Part shown: positions 33,796 through 46,989 of the stretch, piece after piece
Numbering within the stretch: position 1 is the first letter of the stretch
Layout of the letters: each line of letters begins with the position of its first letter
Source: Primula veris
Taxonomy: Eukaryota; Streptophyta; Magnoliopsida; Ericales; Primulaceae
DNA length: 64,000 nt
Assembly: GCA_963682055.1 (NCBI GenBank)
Contig: OY821747.1
Coordinates: 20,892,126 to 20,956,125 of the forward strand
Reading direction: 5' to 3'
The notes under the pieces: model-generated
Told to the model about the DNA's origin: nothing
What the model saw: the letters and a program-made list of their open reading frames with translations, nothing else
The model's database searches: none
Translations under genes and position numbers: made by a program

Positions 33796-35489
33796 ACATT
33801 GCAAATAAACGAGTAAGCACCATAAACCTTTAGTCAATACTCTTAAGAATGCTCTAAACCAAGTAGGTCCTGATTGAGAGCCTTTTTTACAAATGTAAAG
33901 AAAACGTATTATATGTCATGAAATAGAAATAAAACCATAAATGAACATTTCAATAAAATATTGTTTTTTAAGAAATATAGCAAACCTCAACTTTTAACTA
34001 CAATTCCTTTGTATTCATATTTAGTTGTTAATAAAAATAACAAAGGTTTATTAAGTTAGCCGAAGTATATATGTTAGATTCTTGGAGAAATAATAATAAA
34101 TAAATAAATAAACATATCAATCGGCAAAATGGAGAAATCAAAAGTTTCGAGCTTATACCGATTAATATGTTGTCAATAGATCCAAAATGACTATACTTTC
34201 TTTATCAATTAGTGCACAGCCTATATTTAATAGTCGAATACCGTCCTGATCTTTATAGAGTCGGTTACATTAACATTTTGTGTTTTAATTCGAAATTTTA
34301 ATTGGTTCCTGATATTCACATGAGAGCAAAAATACACTTTACACACACACACACAACAGTTTTATCATAATATTTAAATATATTCTCTTCCTAAGTTTGT
34401 AGCTTGTTACGGTTGTTTCAATAAAAGTTTTTAGTTTCATTTTTTTTTTTTTTTAAAAAGAAGAAAGAAGAACGGTTCTCAACTAAATATATTTAAATAT
34501 TATGATAAAACTGTTGACACTTCCAAGTTTAAACACAAATTCATTTGATAGTAGGCACATAACATGATAACATCATAGATGGAATAAACAATTAAGGATT
34601 GTTGATGATTTATTAAACTCATCTCAAAAATTTCACATTTAACCCGATTTTGGCAATAATACCCAATAAAAAATCTATAATTAAAATGATCATCCATACT
34701 AAGAGCAATTAAACCGAAAATTGCTCAATCAGTTAAGAAACATGATATGGATAAATATAATGTGAATGTTTCAATCGATTTGAGTAAAAGTTAATTAGAA
34801 TTATCAACTCATTAACAATGCGGGAGGCGTATATATTTTTTAGTGATCTATGTAGATTTCGAAATATTGATAGGGGTAAACTGAGAGAGCATTAAAGATT
34901 AAATATATAGAGGATGATATGGTTAACAATGGTCAATTTTATTTTATTTTTAATTTGGGGTGGTGTTTCATGACAGTTGGTGTTAAATTAAATGAAAGAA
35001 AGAAGAGACTTGATTTATTTCACTTTTTAATTTGTTCATTGTTTTTTATTAAAGCCTATGGCGTCCACTACTATATTTAGTTCTACTACATTCATTACCT
35101 TTAGTCAATACATACCACTCACTAGAGGACCCATTCATTCATTCTTCCACAAACTTACCACGAGAAACATTTATCTGCTCATCATCATGCAGGAACAAAA
35201 AAAAAAAAAAACATAAAATATCTCAAAAATGGAATAGTAACCAGCACTAAATCCAATATGATAGCTGAGTATTCAATTTTCATTAGCCACAAGCCAAGTA
35301 TACCACATTAAAAAATTACAACAATAAAAATAGTAACATTTTGCAGTCGTATAGTAGTAGAAAACGACTAGCTGATGTTACGGGGCACTGCTAAAGAGCA
35401 AAGCTTTATCAAATTATTTGAAGCATCATATATATTTGTTATGGCAGTATAGTATAAGCGGCTTTAATTAGACGAAAACATTACATCAA
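33796..35489. other. AT-rich spacer downstream of G6PDH
   Basis: No supported gene. It contains the putative 3' UTR of G6PDH at its right end, an inverted repeat (34354-34384 against 34487-34516), and short A, T and CA runs. Confidence 0.6.
34354..34516. repeat. Inverted repeat, arms of about 31 bp
   Basis: CAACAGTTTTATCATAATAT at the left is complementary to the ATATTATGATAAAACTGTTG region at the right, and both are followed by TTAAATATATT. The loop of about 100 bp includes an oligo-T run. Confidence 0.8.
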
Positions 35490-36375
35490 CTACAAAGTCG
35501 GAGGGATCCAAATATATCCGTGAGTTTGACGATAACCGGCCTTCTCTAGCAACTCATCAGCCTCAGCTGGGCCCCGACTACCTGGCTGATATTGTATCGG
35601 CTTAAATTCACCATCGTCTATTCTATGGAGAACGGGTGTAAAAATCTCCCAAGCCGCCTGCCAATATAAACAATTTTTTATTTATTTCCCAGTATTTTAA
35701 ATATATCGTCGTTTAGAAACATAGATTTATTTCAGACATACCTTTAGCTCGTCTCTACGAACAAAATGCTGCTGATCTCCTCTTATTCTGACAAACAAGA
35801 AAGAAAAAAAACTTGTTATGAACCCATCTCCAGTTGACTTCTAAATAGGTTATATTTTTGCGGCTATTAGTGCTAGAAAGTACTATTCCCTTTCATGTTG
35901 TTTGCGTTTAGGGAAAACTTGATTTTGTAGTCAAATGTAGCGATAGAAAAAGCGGCAATTCCTATCAATGGCACAAGTCTAGACTCATTTCTCGTTAAAT
36001 GCTAGTAGGAACTTTTTGTTGAAATAATTGGAGAAATCTGTGGGATTCTTGGATGCAAATCTCAGAACATTCGTTAATCAAATTTAGAGAAATTAGTGAT
36101 TTAGTTTCCTAGTTTACTTTGTTTCATTTATTGTGTAAATAAGTATGCTGATTTCTAGGCAGTATTTTCCTTTCCATTGTAGACTTCTCTCAGCCTATAA
36201 AGGCTTGTGTATTGTATGTGTATTTATTAAGGCAATATATATTTTTTCACCATTCTTCTATACTTTTCAGTTGCACCGAGGTGTACTACATGTTATTCAG
36301 TATGCATATTGAAAATAAGTTTACTAAAATGAATGTCCATCAAAAGTGAAGTTGTCAAAAGAAAGTCACTCTGAT

Positions 36376-36420
<45 letters not shown>

Positions 36421-39400
36421 ATCAGAAGTGGAACCGGTATACATTGTGACTAAACAGGAATTAGTCGAAAATAGGCCACTTGGTAACGTGAACAACTTTT
36501 AACCGTAACTCCCACATATATATGTGAATATAAATAAGAATTTAACAATACAGGCATAAAACATTTGAAGAAGGGAAAAAAGGATAAAATTAACATACGT
36601 GTCGAGAATGAGGCGCTCATAAGCCTCTGGAATGGTGACCCCTTGGTAACGTTGCGTATATGACAGATCAAGTTCACTTTGAACCGTTGACATCTCCAAC
36701 CCAGGTTGCTTGACCTGAACAAATAATCATATTAAATTACACCTTCAAAATTAGTGGTATGCTATATATTACCACTAGCACAAACAAAATCAGCATTAAA
36801 TTTTAACCACACACCGTAAGTTTCATGTACATGGCCTCCTTAGGCTGCAGGCGAATCACAAATTCATTCCTTCCTTGCTTTTGACCTGATTAAAACAAGA
36901 CCGCAAATAAAAAAATAAGAATGAATAATCAATCCCGGAAATAATAGGTGCAGGGATTGACATAAATTTAATTAGATTCTCCAGCCAGCATGGACTTGTC
37001 TAGCAATTGGAAACCTAAACTCCATAATGAGTTCAATGAAAAGTCTTCTTTTTGATAATTATTTTCATTGTATGCATGTATCCAGAATATTTGGGGAACC
37101 ATAAAAGTGTAGCCTTTCAATCATAAGGTGGTTTCCAAGTAGGAAAAAGATTAGCCGGTTTATGATAGTGGTACACATGTAATGTGTACAATAATTGTTT
37201 TTCTACATAATTCACTGCTCTCCTGAATTACGAGGCTAGCCTCAAAAACATAAGTCCTGTTTGGTTACAGATTTAAATCTTAGATTTTTTTGTGTTCTTT
37301 GACTTAAATGCTGGGCTGCATTTAGGTTGACCACCTAAAAACTTGAGTTCCTCTGGATTTATATATCTGAAAAAGCTTGAAGCGCAAATCTGGATGAACC
37401 TAATATTTTTTCCTCGGGTTATACAGCTTATCTGCATACAAGCTGCAAGCAACAAGTACTTACTGTGCGAGATGTATAGATAGAAACACACGAAAAGGAA
37501 CTTATTATACTCAATGAAAAGTTCAAAGTCCAAACGTTTTCCTTAGTTTAAACTAAAGGGTTTGGCAGTTGCTTGGTAAAGAAGACTGCAAAGATGAAAA
37601 TGTGACATAACATCCTAAATCTCATTTCAATACTTTCAAGTTTGGTGCTTACATCTGAATATATCACCAGGAACATCTTTGAATTGAACACGAATTTCAG
37701 CTTTCCTTGAATTTAGTGCTTTTCCTGCCTTGAGAATAAATGGAACACCTGTAGCCAGATATTCATACAAGTAGTAAAACTCAATGCTTCACAAAGATTT
37801 AAATTTAAAAGTAAGTAGCTACTTAATGTTAGTATTAATATCAAACAATTTCTCACACCTTCCCATCTTTCATTGTGAATTCTAAGTATCATAGTTGCAA
37901 AAGTGGGAGTATTTGATTGGTCTGGTACTGTTGGGTCATCTTTATATCCTTCATATTGTCCAAGAACAACCTCCTCGTCATTAATCGGAACCACTGATTG
38001 AAGAACCTGAAAAATATGCCAATATTATAAAGAATCAACCCTTTTCTGGGTCGTCCACTTGTTATTCACAGGAAAAGATGCACTGAATATAATAAGTTTC
38101 ATCCTTATTTCGTATTTACTCTTATCATAGTTCTTCGGAAATAAAAGTGATTTAAGAAAATCTTAAACTGTATAGCTAGCAAGGGAGGAAAACCTAATTT
38201 TTTCTAAATGATGGCAAATCGTATGTTTATAGGAAAATGGTGCGCAGATTTCGTTGTCGAAATGGTTAAAGAAAGTATAGTCGCATACCTTGACTTTTGC
38301 ATCTCGAATATGCTCAGGCTTAAGAGACACAGGCTTTTCCATGGCAACTAGGCAGAGAACCTGAATCCATTTGTTAATTAATTCTTAATGATTGTAGAAA
38401 GAATAAATTTGTAATAAATGGTGATATACTTCCAGAACATATGCCATGACCAGAAATAAATTAAACACGTGTTAATTAAAACCAATAACTGCCAAAAGAT
38501 GAACTGGAAGATATCAACATTAACCAAGGTTTTAAGTCCAGTCAACAATATCGAAGGGAAAGCTAAACTTCAAAACAATGAAGACACGAAAACAAGTTTG
38601 TAATCTTTTAAAAAAAAATTGACTACTATATATTATAGCTATAAAGATAAGACAAACTGCTAATCTCATGTTCTTATTTTATGTTTACATAATTTGACAG
38701 GACATCAAGCAGACTCACCTGTAATAAATGATTTTGAATAATGTCCCGGATAATTCTGCGCAAATGTAGAAACGTTTGCAATGTCAATGATATATCCCTG
38801 ACCAGAATCACAGAGAGAGAAAACTAGATAATGTATGGAGAAAGTACGTACCCATACTCATCAAAATACCCACCGCGTCCTTCAGTTCCAAAATCTTCCC
38901 TGAATACAATCTGTATGAGAAAATAGGGAAATATTGTGAAGGGAAAAAAAATATTCACTTTTTACAAAGTGACAATCAGCACATCTGATCTGAAGCTGTA
39001 AGGCAACAATTATCCATCTCAGTCACAAATTCAGAATTCCAACTTTTAAAGCCAGTCCAAGTAATATAATCATGCAGTTTGAAAAGGTAATAAATGCATC
39101 ATTAAAGTGCATTGGCATGAAGTCTTTATTTAACAACTTGAGGTAGGTTACTGCCAGGGGAGGAGCTAAGTAGTGATCGTAGGACACGATGGTACACCCA
39201 ACAGTTCTAAGAAACTCATAATTTGTTTAAAATAGTGATTTAGCACTCCCATAATTACTTTTACTTGGTATTATTACTATTTTTTCCATATCTTGGGACC
39301 GTCATTAGCAAGTAAGTCCTCACATCTGCTTGAAATTTAACATTACGAAAGAAAATGCTTACTTGCACATTTTCAATGTTATCTCGATTCCACAAAGGTA

Positions 39401-39537
39401 GAAACATGCGATTTGCAAAACGAAGTACTAGCTGCAATATTTCACAAAACGATACCAATATCAGAATAAACAGTTAGCAAAATCAGAAAGGAAGTCTGTT
39501 ACTTCATAAATGTGGATGTTCGGCTCATACCAGATTC

Positions 39538-39587
<50 letters not shown>

Positions 39588-42046
39588 TTCAAATAACTCC
39601 CCAATCTGGTTACTCAATTTCTCAGCTGAGTCCAAATCCCTTCCAAATGGCTTTTCAACAACTATCCGAGTCCATCCACCAAGATCAGCTGAAATAGTAC
39701 AAGGTTCTGAATTTAAAAGGACATACAGAAACCAATCTGGACTATAACTGCTAAAAAGTTTATGGAACAAAAAGTGAATTGGATTAATATAGTCACTTGT
39801 TAGTCATAAATTAAAAGGAAGCATTAGCTTCTATCGCTCTTGAAGACTTGAAAAACCCAAGTGTATTGCAGAGATTAATATGATAGATATTTTTTTGAAA
39901 TTTAATTATACTGAGTACCGACTGAAAAGAAAGACTAAAGACTACTGTTGTTGATAATCAGAAGATACAAAAAATATGTTTCATAGTTGGCACAAACATA
40001 AGCCGTATCACTCCTTAACCACCACATTTAAATTCCTGCAGTACAAGTGAATATTTTTGAGAGACCCCCTAGTTCCATAATTTTCACTAAACTCATATGT
40101 TCTCATATGCTGACAATTAAAACCTCAACCCAAAAATTATAAGTATCAAGTAAACCGTCGTAATTTATATATTTTGTTCATACACTTTACTTCTCCTTTT
40201 GTTTTCTGTCTTTTGGCATGAATCGGGTTCATTGTTAGTTATTACACTTATAACAAATACAAGAATGCAGTAACATGAAAATTTTCAAATATCCATATTA
40301 GCATCTTAGTTTTCACAGCACAGACCTGGAATTTGTTGATAAAGCATAAGAATCTTATGTAAAGAACTTACATCTATTCATGCAGTTATGCCTAATCATT
40401 TTGCAGACAGATGGGTATACTGACGGAGGAAGAGCAAGATAGAAAAGTCTCCGAGATGTTCCTTCTTTGCTATTTTTCGAATATTCATGTTGGGAAATTT
40501 CCTTATCTAGTAACTGAAAACCCTCTGGAGAATCATACCCGCCACTCACATATTTAATCTACATATAAGAAAAGGGAAAAGTAACACGTTAATTTTACAT
40601 CAAAGTTTTGAAATCTGGTAGCCTAAACTGTTATGAGATATTAAGAAAGAATATAGATTTAAAATACACTAACCAACTTAAGAAATTCGGATACTTTTTC
40701 TGCCTGTTCACTAGAACCACCCTTACTTGGAACAAGATATCTGCGATTATGGAAGAAAGTCAGATACAAGCCAATTGCTAGTACTTTAATCAGGGATTTG
40801 TACCCGTATTAGAATGTTAATAGAACTCACCCACGTATCTTATTTCTCAAGTCATCATCGGTAGTCTTGGTTCTTGCATATCCAAATATATGGACTTCAT
40901 CTGGAGGCAAAAATCCCTTCAAAACGCCAACAACATGAAAACAATCAGTGATAATGAAGATTTTCTTACATTTACGACTTATTTATATTGGACACTCGGG
41001 AAATCAATGAGAAGCAGTCACTTTCCACATAATCAAACATAAACTTGTAATTTCATCGGCAAGCTATCTTATAGGCTTGTTTGGGCGCAAAAAAAGAAGC
41101 AAATATGCTAGCTCATTTGGAGCTGAGAAATAGTTGGGTTCATTCAGCTTAAAACCTTTACCTTGTTCATACCAAAAAATATTCTGAAACACATAGCTCT
41201 GAAGCAGGCCAAACAACTTCTTGTTCTATTATAAGAGTTTTAAGTTGAGTTTAAAATCTGGAACTCAGGTAACCCTTCATTAGTTTCTACAGAAGCATAG
41301 TTAGGCTTGTTAGGTTTACTAGATAACTGGCACTCATTAACGCCTAATGATCATACTTGAAAGCAGTCTAGAATAATTAGACCCTGCAACCTTCTCTATG
41401 ATTGTGAATTACTAAAGCTGCACCCATAATTAAACCAATAATCAACCATAAATAATCAATATCAACATAATCAAACATAAACTTGTGATTCATCTACAAG
41501 CTATAGTATTGGACTGTTTCGCAGAATCATTTCCCAAACAAGCTGGCTTATCTGAGTTTGGAAAAGTGGCTGCTCTGATCGAGCTTCAAATCTGGAATTT
41601 ACAATGCCAATTATTGAAGCTGGCCAAACATATAAACTATCGATTGTAAGTTGGAATACTGCAAATCAAGACGTCCTACATCAGTTCATCAAAACAATGT
41701 CACCATTACTAGATTAATATCCAACTGATTTTTTCACAATAAACAATAAGTAGATGCATCCAAAAGTCCGATGATCCTACTTTAACACTATCTACAATAC
41801 AAACTAGGGACGACGTAAATTCTACTAAGTTACTAACAGTATAGAGGAATTGAGATCAAAATTATATCGGACCTGTCGATAAAGGTTGAAAAGGGCAGGA
41901 AAAGTCTTTTTCTTAGCTAGATCACCGGAAGCACCGAGTACGATAATGGAAAGCGAACCAGTTTCCGGAACAGTCACATATTCTCTCGAAAAAGAATCGC
42001 TTCTATAATCATCTAGCTTCTTTATGGTCCATTGGCCTGAACCCAT
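35490..42046 (-). CDS. G6PDH: Cytosolic glucose-6-phosphate dehydrogenase, 15 exons
   Basis: Catalyses glucose 6-phosphate + NADP+ to 6-phosphogluconolactone + NADPH, the first step of the oxidative pentose phosphate pathway. Exons in coding order: 42046-41873, 40916-40831, 40740-40674, 40558-40372, 39688-39531, 39431-39363, 38910-38852, 38755-38719, 38360-38289, 38006-37859, 37748-37653, 36885-36815, 36714-36599, 35787-35742, 35657-35490. They sum to 1554 nt (517 codons plus stop), the usual length of plant cytosolic forms. All introns have GT-AG ends and the frame is unbroken. Landmarks are the Rossmann [10 protein letters not shown] in exon 1, the active-site RIDHYLGKE in exon 5, NRDNIENVQ in exon 6, FDEYG in exon 7 and the terminal GYIWIPPTL. 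The protein starts [12 protein letters not shown] with no transit peptide, hence cytosolic. Introns hold an (AT)n run and a possible LTR remnant. Confidence 0.96.
36018..36290. mobile_element. Possible LTR remnant in a G6PDH intron
   Basis: The intron between exons 13 and 14 holds a TGTTGAAATAATTGG start and, about 180 bp on, AGCCTATAAAGGCTTGTG, the layout of a small copia-type LTR promoter. The 3' border and target duplication are not resolved. Confidence 0.3.
36379..36416. repeat. (AT)n microsatellite in G6PDH intron
   Basis: About 19 AT units, flanked by a short direct repeat (ATGTCCATCA) on both sides. Confidence 0.95.
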
Positions 42047-42479
42047 CTTACAATCTCACTCTGTATTAACAAAACCAATATCTTATATCAGAAAAAATAA
42101 TTTCAAAAATTAACTGAACTATAATGTTGTCGAGAAAAAACTAAACTTTTGCCATGTATCCTAAAAAAAATGTTTGTCGATTTTAGCATTTCAGCACCCC
42201 CATAATTACGAGAATAAAAATCTAGTTACGCCACTGAATTATGTTATTCATAATTACCCACAACTTGAAAATCAGAAATTGGTCCAACCCTTCTTACAAA
42301 AATGAGTATAGCACTGAAATAAAGGATTGACATTAAATAATTTCCTGAAAGAATGGATCTTTACAATAACAAAAATAATGACAAACACTGAAACAAGCAA
42401 TTGAATATATTTCCACAAAAACTACAAATCTTAGTAAAAACTTTATTACTCTTATATAAGAATAAGATAAAAAAAAAGT

Positions 42480-43090
42480 CAACAAATTGCTAGATGGGAA
42501 TATATAACTGGAAATAAAAAACTGGGAAATTGGATCATTATTATCCTATTAAGTAAATTCTGAAAATTAAAAAGGAAAAACAGAGTAATAAATAAAGACC
42601 TGGGAAATTGAGAAGTTTGCTTACCCAAAGTGTAAAATATTAAAATAGAATAATTTGATTAAAAGAGAGTGAAACACCAAAAGGGTAAATATAACAGGAA
42701 ATAAAAAAATGGGGTTTTTTTTTTGGTAATCTAAATAATAATTGGGAAATTAGATCATTATCATCCTATTAAGTAAAATCTGGAAATTAAAAAGAAAAAA
42801 CAGAGTAAAAAAAAAGACATTTACTTAAAAAAAAAAAGACATTTACTTTTCTTAAAAAAAAACCTTGAAAATAGAGAACTTTGCTTACCCGAAGTGTAAA
42901 ATGGAAGAATTTAATAAAAAAAAAGAGTAAAAAATGAAAAGGGTAATTGTTATTATTATGGAAATTAACAAGAAAAAACAGAGAAAATAAAATCAACCTG
43001 TGAAATAAAGAGGCAGAAAATAGATAAATTTGCTTTACCCAAAGTCTAAAATGGAATAATTTGATTAAAAATGAAAAGGGTATATAAAAA
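42480..43090. repeat. Degenerate tandem repeat upstream of G6PDH
   Basis: Two copies of a block containing GGATCATTATTATCCTATTA-like sequence (near 42530 and 42755). Three copies of a block containing TTGCTTACCCAAAGTGTAAA-like sequence (near 42618, 42880 and 43030) are interleaved with these. The unit is about 150-260 bp. It occupies the region expected to contain the promoter and 5' UTR of G6PDH. Confidence 0.75.
43079..43090 (-). promoter_or_regulatory. Candidate TATA box for G6PDH
   Basis: TTTTTTATATACCC on the minus strand about 1 kb before the ATG. If it is used, the 5' UTR must contain an intron; GGTAAGC donors occur in the repeats and a TACAG acceptor lies about 20 bp before the ATG. 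Weak evidence. Confidence 0.25.
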
Positions 43091-43267
43091 ATTCGATGGG
43101 ATCGAATTACAGTAAAATATGAGTTCTCCACATACCCCTCTCTCTCTCTTAAAATTGGTTGCTCACTTAACAGTTTTGTTTTATTTTATTTTATGGTATT
43201 TTTTTAATATATTTTTAAATCTATAAAGACAGCCAAAGAAGACTTTACTTTTTTGTTTTTTTTTTAA

Positions 43268-43495
43268 GATTTTTATACTACATTTTTTGTGAGAAAACGT
43301 ACAAATTGAAAAAAAATTTTACGGTTTGCAGTGATTCTGTGTAAACCGTAGATTTAATCTACGATTTACAGTCAGTTGCTGCAAACCGTAGATTTAATCT
43401 ACGATTTACAGTGAATTGCTGCAGACCGTAGATTTAATCTACGGTTTATAGTGAATCATTGTAAACCGTAGATTAAATAACGGTTTGCACCAATT
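43268..43495. repeat. Left terminal region of the MULE
   Basis: GATTTTTATACTACATTTTT followed by four alternating copies of an ACGGTTTGCAGTGATTCTGTG-like unit joined by the palindrome GTAGATTTAATCTACG (offset about 50 bp). Confidence 0.8.
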
Positions 43496-44048
43496 TTCAG
43501 AATTTTTACATAAAATAAATTTATATAAAATAAATTTGGTCAATTTTAACAATTAAAATTAAAATACTGAATATTTTTTTAAAATTAAACATGATTTTTT
43601 TAATAAAAAAACTAAATGCCTTATTCTTAAAATTTTACATAAAATAAATTTGGTCAATTCTAACAATCTCTCAAAATAAACACAAAATTTAGACAAATTT
43701 ACACAAAAAAAAGTTGATTTGATAAATTTTATATTTTTTGTTGTGTATAAGTTGAGATTTATTGAAACATTAACTAAATCGTCAATTTTTGTGATGTGTT
43801 TTTGGTTTGTTTTTAACACTTATATAACGCAATCTGAAACATTAACTAAATCGTCAATTTGGTGTCAATCGTCAATTTTCTTGAATGAAACAATCATAAA
43901 TTATATAAATTTCATAAAATAAATTAACTCAATATGCAAACATTAACTAAATTTCATAAAACATATTTATTAAACATGATACATCATATAAATTTACAAC
44001 AACTTGGAAAAAAGAGTAATTTACATAAAATTAAAAATAAAAAACTCA

Positions 44049-44650
44049 TTATGGACTTGATACGTCTATAGCTTCTTCTTCAGTTGCAATTTGCTTTCCC
44101 GATTGTCTTTCTAGCGCCATATATAACTTGAAATTTGGTCGAAAAATTTCCTTCCATGGCTCAGCAGCCTCAATGCGTGTTTGTTCCCACCGTGCTATAA
44201 TTCTTGGCATTGGAAAGATTCCTTGACGTACACTATTACAGTAGGAATGTAATATGTCGTTCCAGGAGGCGGACCAGTATAAAGAGGTAAAAAAGTGTCG
44301 TTCCATACTTATACCCCTCCATTTTTATTTGGGCATAATGACAACAATACAATTGACATATTATAATGAGATGCAATGAAAAAACCATAAGACGAAAATC
44401 TCATCCATTTGTCAGAAGGGGTGGGATTTGTAGGATGATAAAAATTCGAACTTGATAAAATATAATCATAGAGCTAACCTTCAAAATCAAGACTCTCAAA
44501 CAGCTCATAATAAACACATTTTATTTGCTGCAGCTCTTGAAACAACTCACATCTAACTGCGTATCAATCATCTTCCTCATGCTCTTTATCCATCACATTT
44601 GCAATTACTCGGAACCCACAGTTACCATCCCCACTCACATCATAAACCGT
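44049..44650 (-). pseudogene. OTU-like cysteine protease domain of the MULE protein, degenerate
   Basis: On the minus strand from about 44648 the frame reads VYDVSGDGNCGFRVIA, the catalytic-cysteine motif of OTU proteases (DGNCGFR). Further OTU-like blocks follow: a VRCELFQEL helix, then PSDKWMRF and IASHYNMSIVLLS. In-frame TGA and TAG interrupt it, and near 44300 the frame shifts to FLPLYTGPPPGTTYYIP. The last 60 residues (PMPRIIARWEQTR, AAEPWKEIF) lie in a third frame that ends at 44049. OTU domains at the C-terminus of MULE transposases are known in plants. Too broken to be active. Confidence 0.7.
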
Positions 44651-46715
44651 TTCGATTTAATTATGTAACATGACCCATATTTGGTCACTGTACAGGAAGG
44701 TTTGCCTATTGGGGGGTGAGTTTATTTGTCTGGTTTCGTGGCCTCCTAGTTGGGTTTACCTTTACCTCCGGTGTTTCTTCCGCTTTACCTTTGCCCTTGT
44801 CTCTACTAGCACTAGCACTCTGTTCCTCCACATACTCTCATCCTGACTTATCTCTCTTACTAGAATTGTCTCCCTTTCTAGGTTTCCTCCTAGTTTGTCT
44901 CACTTCGGGATCATTCATGGATGTTCTAGATGGTAAGGTTATCTCTCGGAGTTGTGTCTTCATACGCCGTTTTTCAACATTAGTTTTGGTAGAATAAACA
45001 CTTTTAAACTCTTCTAGATCACCCTCTACCCCATAATCATCGTTGTTCCCATTATCATCAATTACGTCTAATTTTTTCCAGAATGTATGAATATTCTAGA
45101 GGAAGAGGCTTCCCGAATAAAATATGTTCACTCATAATATGATGACAAGGTAACCCGTGAGACAATTTTATACCGCAAGAACAAGATGAATCAGGCTGGC
45201 CACTACATTTTTTGTGTTCTTGAAATAATAAATCAAAGGCATAGTGTGTGATATACGACCTAAGATTTTTAAATAGATGTGTTCGTTCTGAATGTGGAAA
45301 ATAAGAGTTGCATTTATCCAATTTCATCTTAATATCCTCAAACTGTTTTTCTAGAATTCTATTCACCTCTACCCAAACATTTTCAAGCGTGCCAGTATTT
45401 GTGGAAAGGGATCTTTTTAGCTTAGCATGTTGTTGTTCGGCTCGATTGCTAGTTCTGTTACCTAAATGTGTTGTATGGTTGGTATAGCATGCAACAAACT
45501 TATCAGCATAATCATTTAACAGCTTGTTTACATACTTAAGCACAGCAGGGTACAATTTGTAAGAGGAATTGAAAGAAGCTCGGTTATGATTGTACTCCTC
45601 TATCGACTCAGAATCAACCAATAAACCCCAATCATCTAGAAACGTTTGCCACTTCTCGTATGTGATTTTTTTTATACAGTTTTTCAAAACATTTTTGGCA
45701 ATATGAAAAGTGCACAATATATGATGAGAATCGGGAAAAACAACGTATAAAGCATTTATCAAGGCCATTTCTATGTCGGTTACAAACACCCTAGGTAGTA
45801 TACAACCCTTCAATGTATCTTTAAATTTTTCCAAAGCCCATATATATAACTTTCCTGAGTCTCATCACTCATGAAAACAAAATCTAAACAATATGTTTGG
45901 TTCGTTGATGTCATTCCTACGACTTCTAGAAATGACATATTAAAACGGTTTGTCTTATATGTACAATCCATTAACAATACATCAGGAAAAACTTTGAACA
46001 TCCTTATAGAATCAGGGTGTGCAAAAAACAAGTTCTCAAGGCTATGAGTTGTTGGGTTCATATTATAGTAGAATGTATATTGATGTCTATCCAACAAATT
46101 AAACAGTTCTTGTATCGGGTTTCTACCATCTCGTTCTTTAACTTTCAGTCCAGCCAAATAATTATGTATCATTTTAGTGTTTGATACATTGTCAGGATTT
46201 CGATTTTTTATGGCCTCTAATATTGCACTAACTTTAAAACTACTTTGCCTTAAACTTTTAACCATTTCTTTTTCCTCTTGTGTTAAACGAGCACGTCGTG
46301 CTTGCCCTTGGAGGTAAGTTGGAGGTGGGTGGTTATGTTGTCCATTTTCTACTTGACACATTCATTCACCATTAACTACGTAACCTTTAATGAAAAATGG
46401 ACAATCTTTTTTCTTTGTACCTGAATTTACGGAAGATGGTTTATTTTTTTTGTAAACCACCGATTTATCACACACAATATCATCATACGGTGTTCTTCTC
46501 CCATCACCCCCTCCAGATATACGAATCATAGGAATGAATCCCCAATTTCCAGCCACATCAGCAAGATCAGCAAGCATTTCATCCCTTGTATCCCAAGTCA
46601 ATTCATCAACTTCAAAATGCTCTGTATAATCAGTTAGCTCATCGTTTGAGCCACTGGATGAATCAGCATTGTTGTAATTCCATTGGTTGTTGTCATAACC
46701 ATTGTCGTAATTCAT
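44651..46715 (-). pseudogene. MULE transposase, two or more frameshifts and a stop
   Basis: Starts at ATG 46715 (MNYDNGYDNNQW). The N-terminal part has an acidic region and a DNA-binding-like segment, then an in-frame TGA at about 46363 where tryptophan would fit (VVNGE-stop-MCQVENGQHNH). The MULE core follows: LLMDCTYKTNRFNMS and VFVTDIEMALINAL (catalytic aspartates), CTFHIAKNV, and a SWIM zinc finger, CSCGIKLSHGLPCHH. A TA-dinucleotide expansion near 45830 shifts the frame before EKFKDTLKGC. A second shift near 45070 splits the IHTFWKKLD block. The frame then runs to a TGA at 44838 and a basic low-complexity linker leads to the OTU-like domain. Confidence 0.9.
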
Positions 46716-46989
46716 TTTTGAAAAGTGTTTGTTTATATTTTTTTTTGGGAGAAAGGAGTATTTTTGAAGAGATTTTTAAAAAGTGTTTGTGTTTGATTTT
46801 AGAGATTGTTAGAATTGGCAAAAATGAGCCATATTTATACACATAATTTCAGAAACCCCACAAGGTGTAGTCATTTTCAAACTTTAATAATGCATTGAGT
46901 AGTCATTTTCTGATAGGGTTGTCAACTCATAATAATTCAAAAGTGATAAAGTGTTGTCGGATGCATTTGATGGATATGGTATCCAATGT

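Noticed and set aside
37273..37533. 86-codon frame in a G6PDH intron
   Set aside because: It lies wholly in the intron between exons 11 and 12, has no protein motif, and there are no splice signals to include it.
44049..44306. Independent small gene
   Set aside because: Its sequence is the C-terminal part of the OTU-like domain, separated from the rest by a frameshift and stops.
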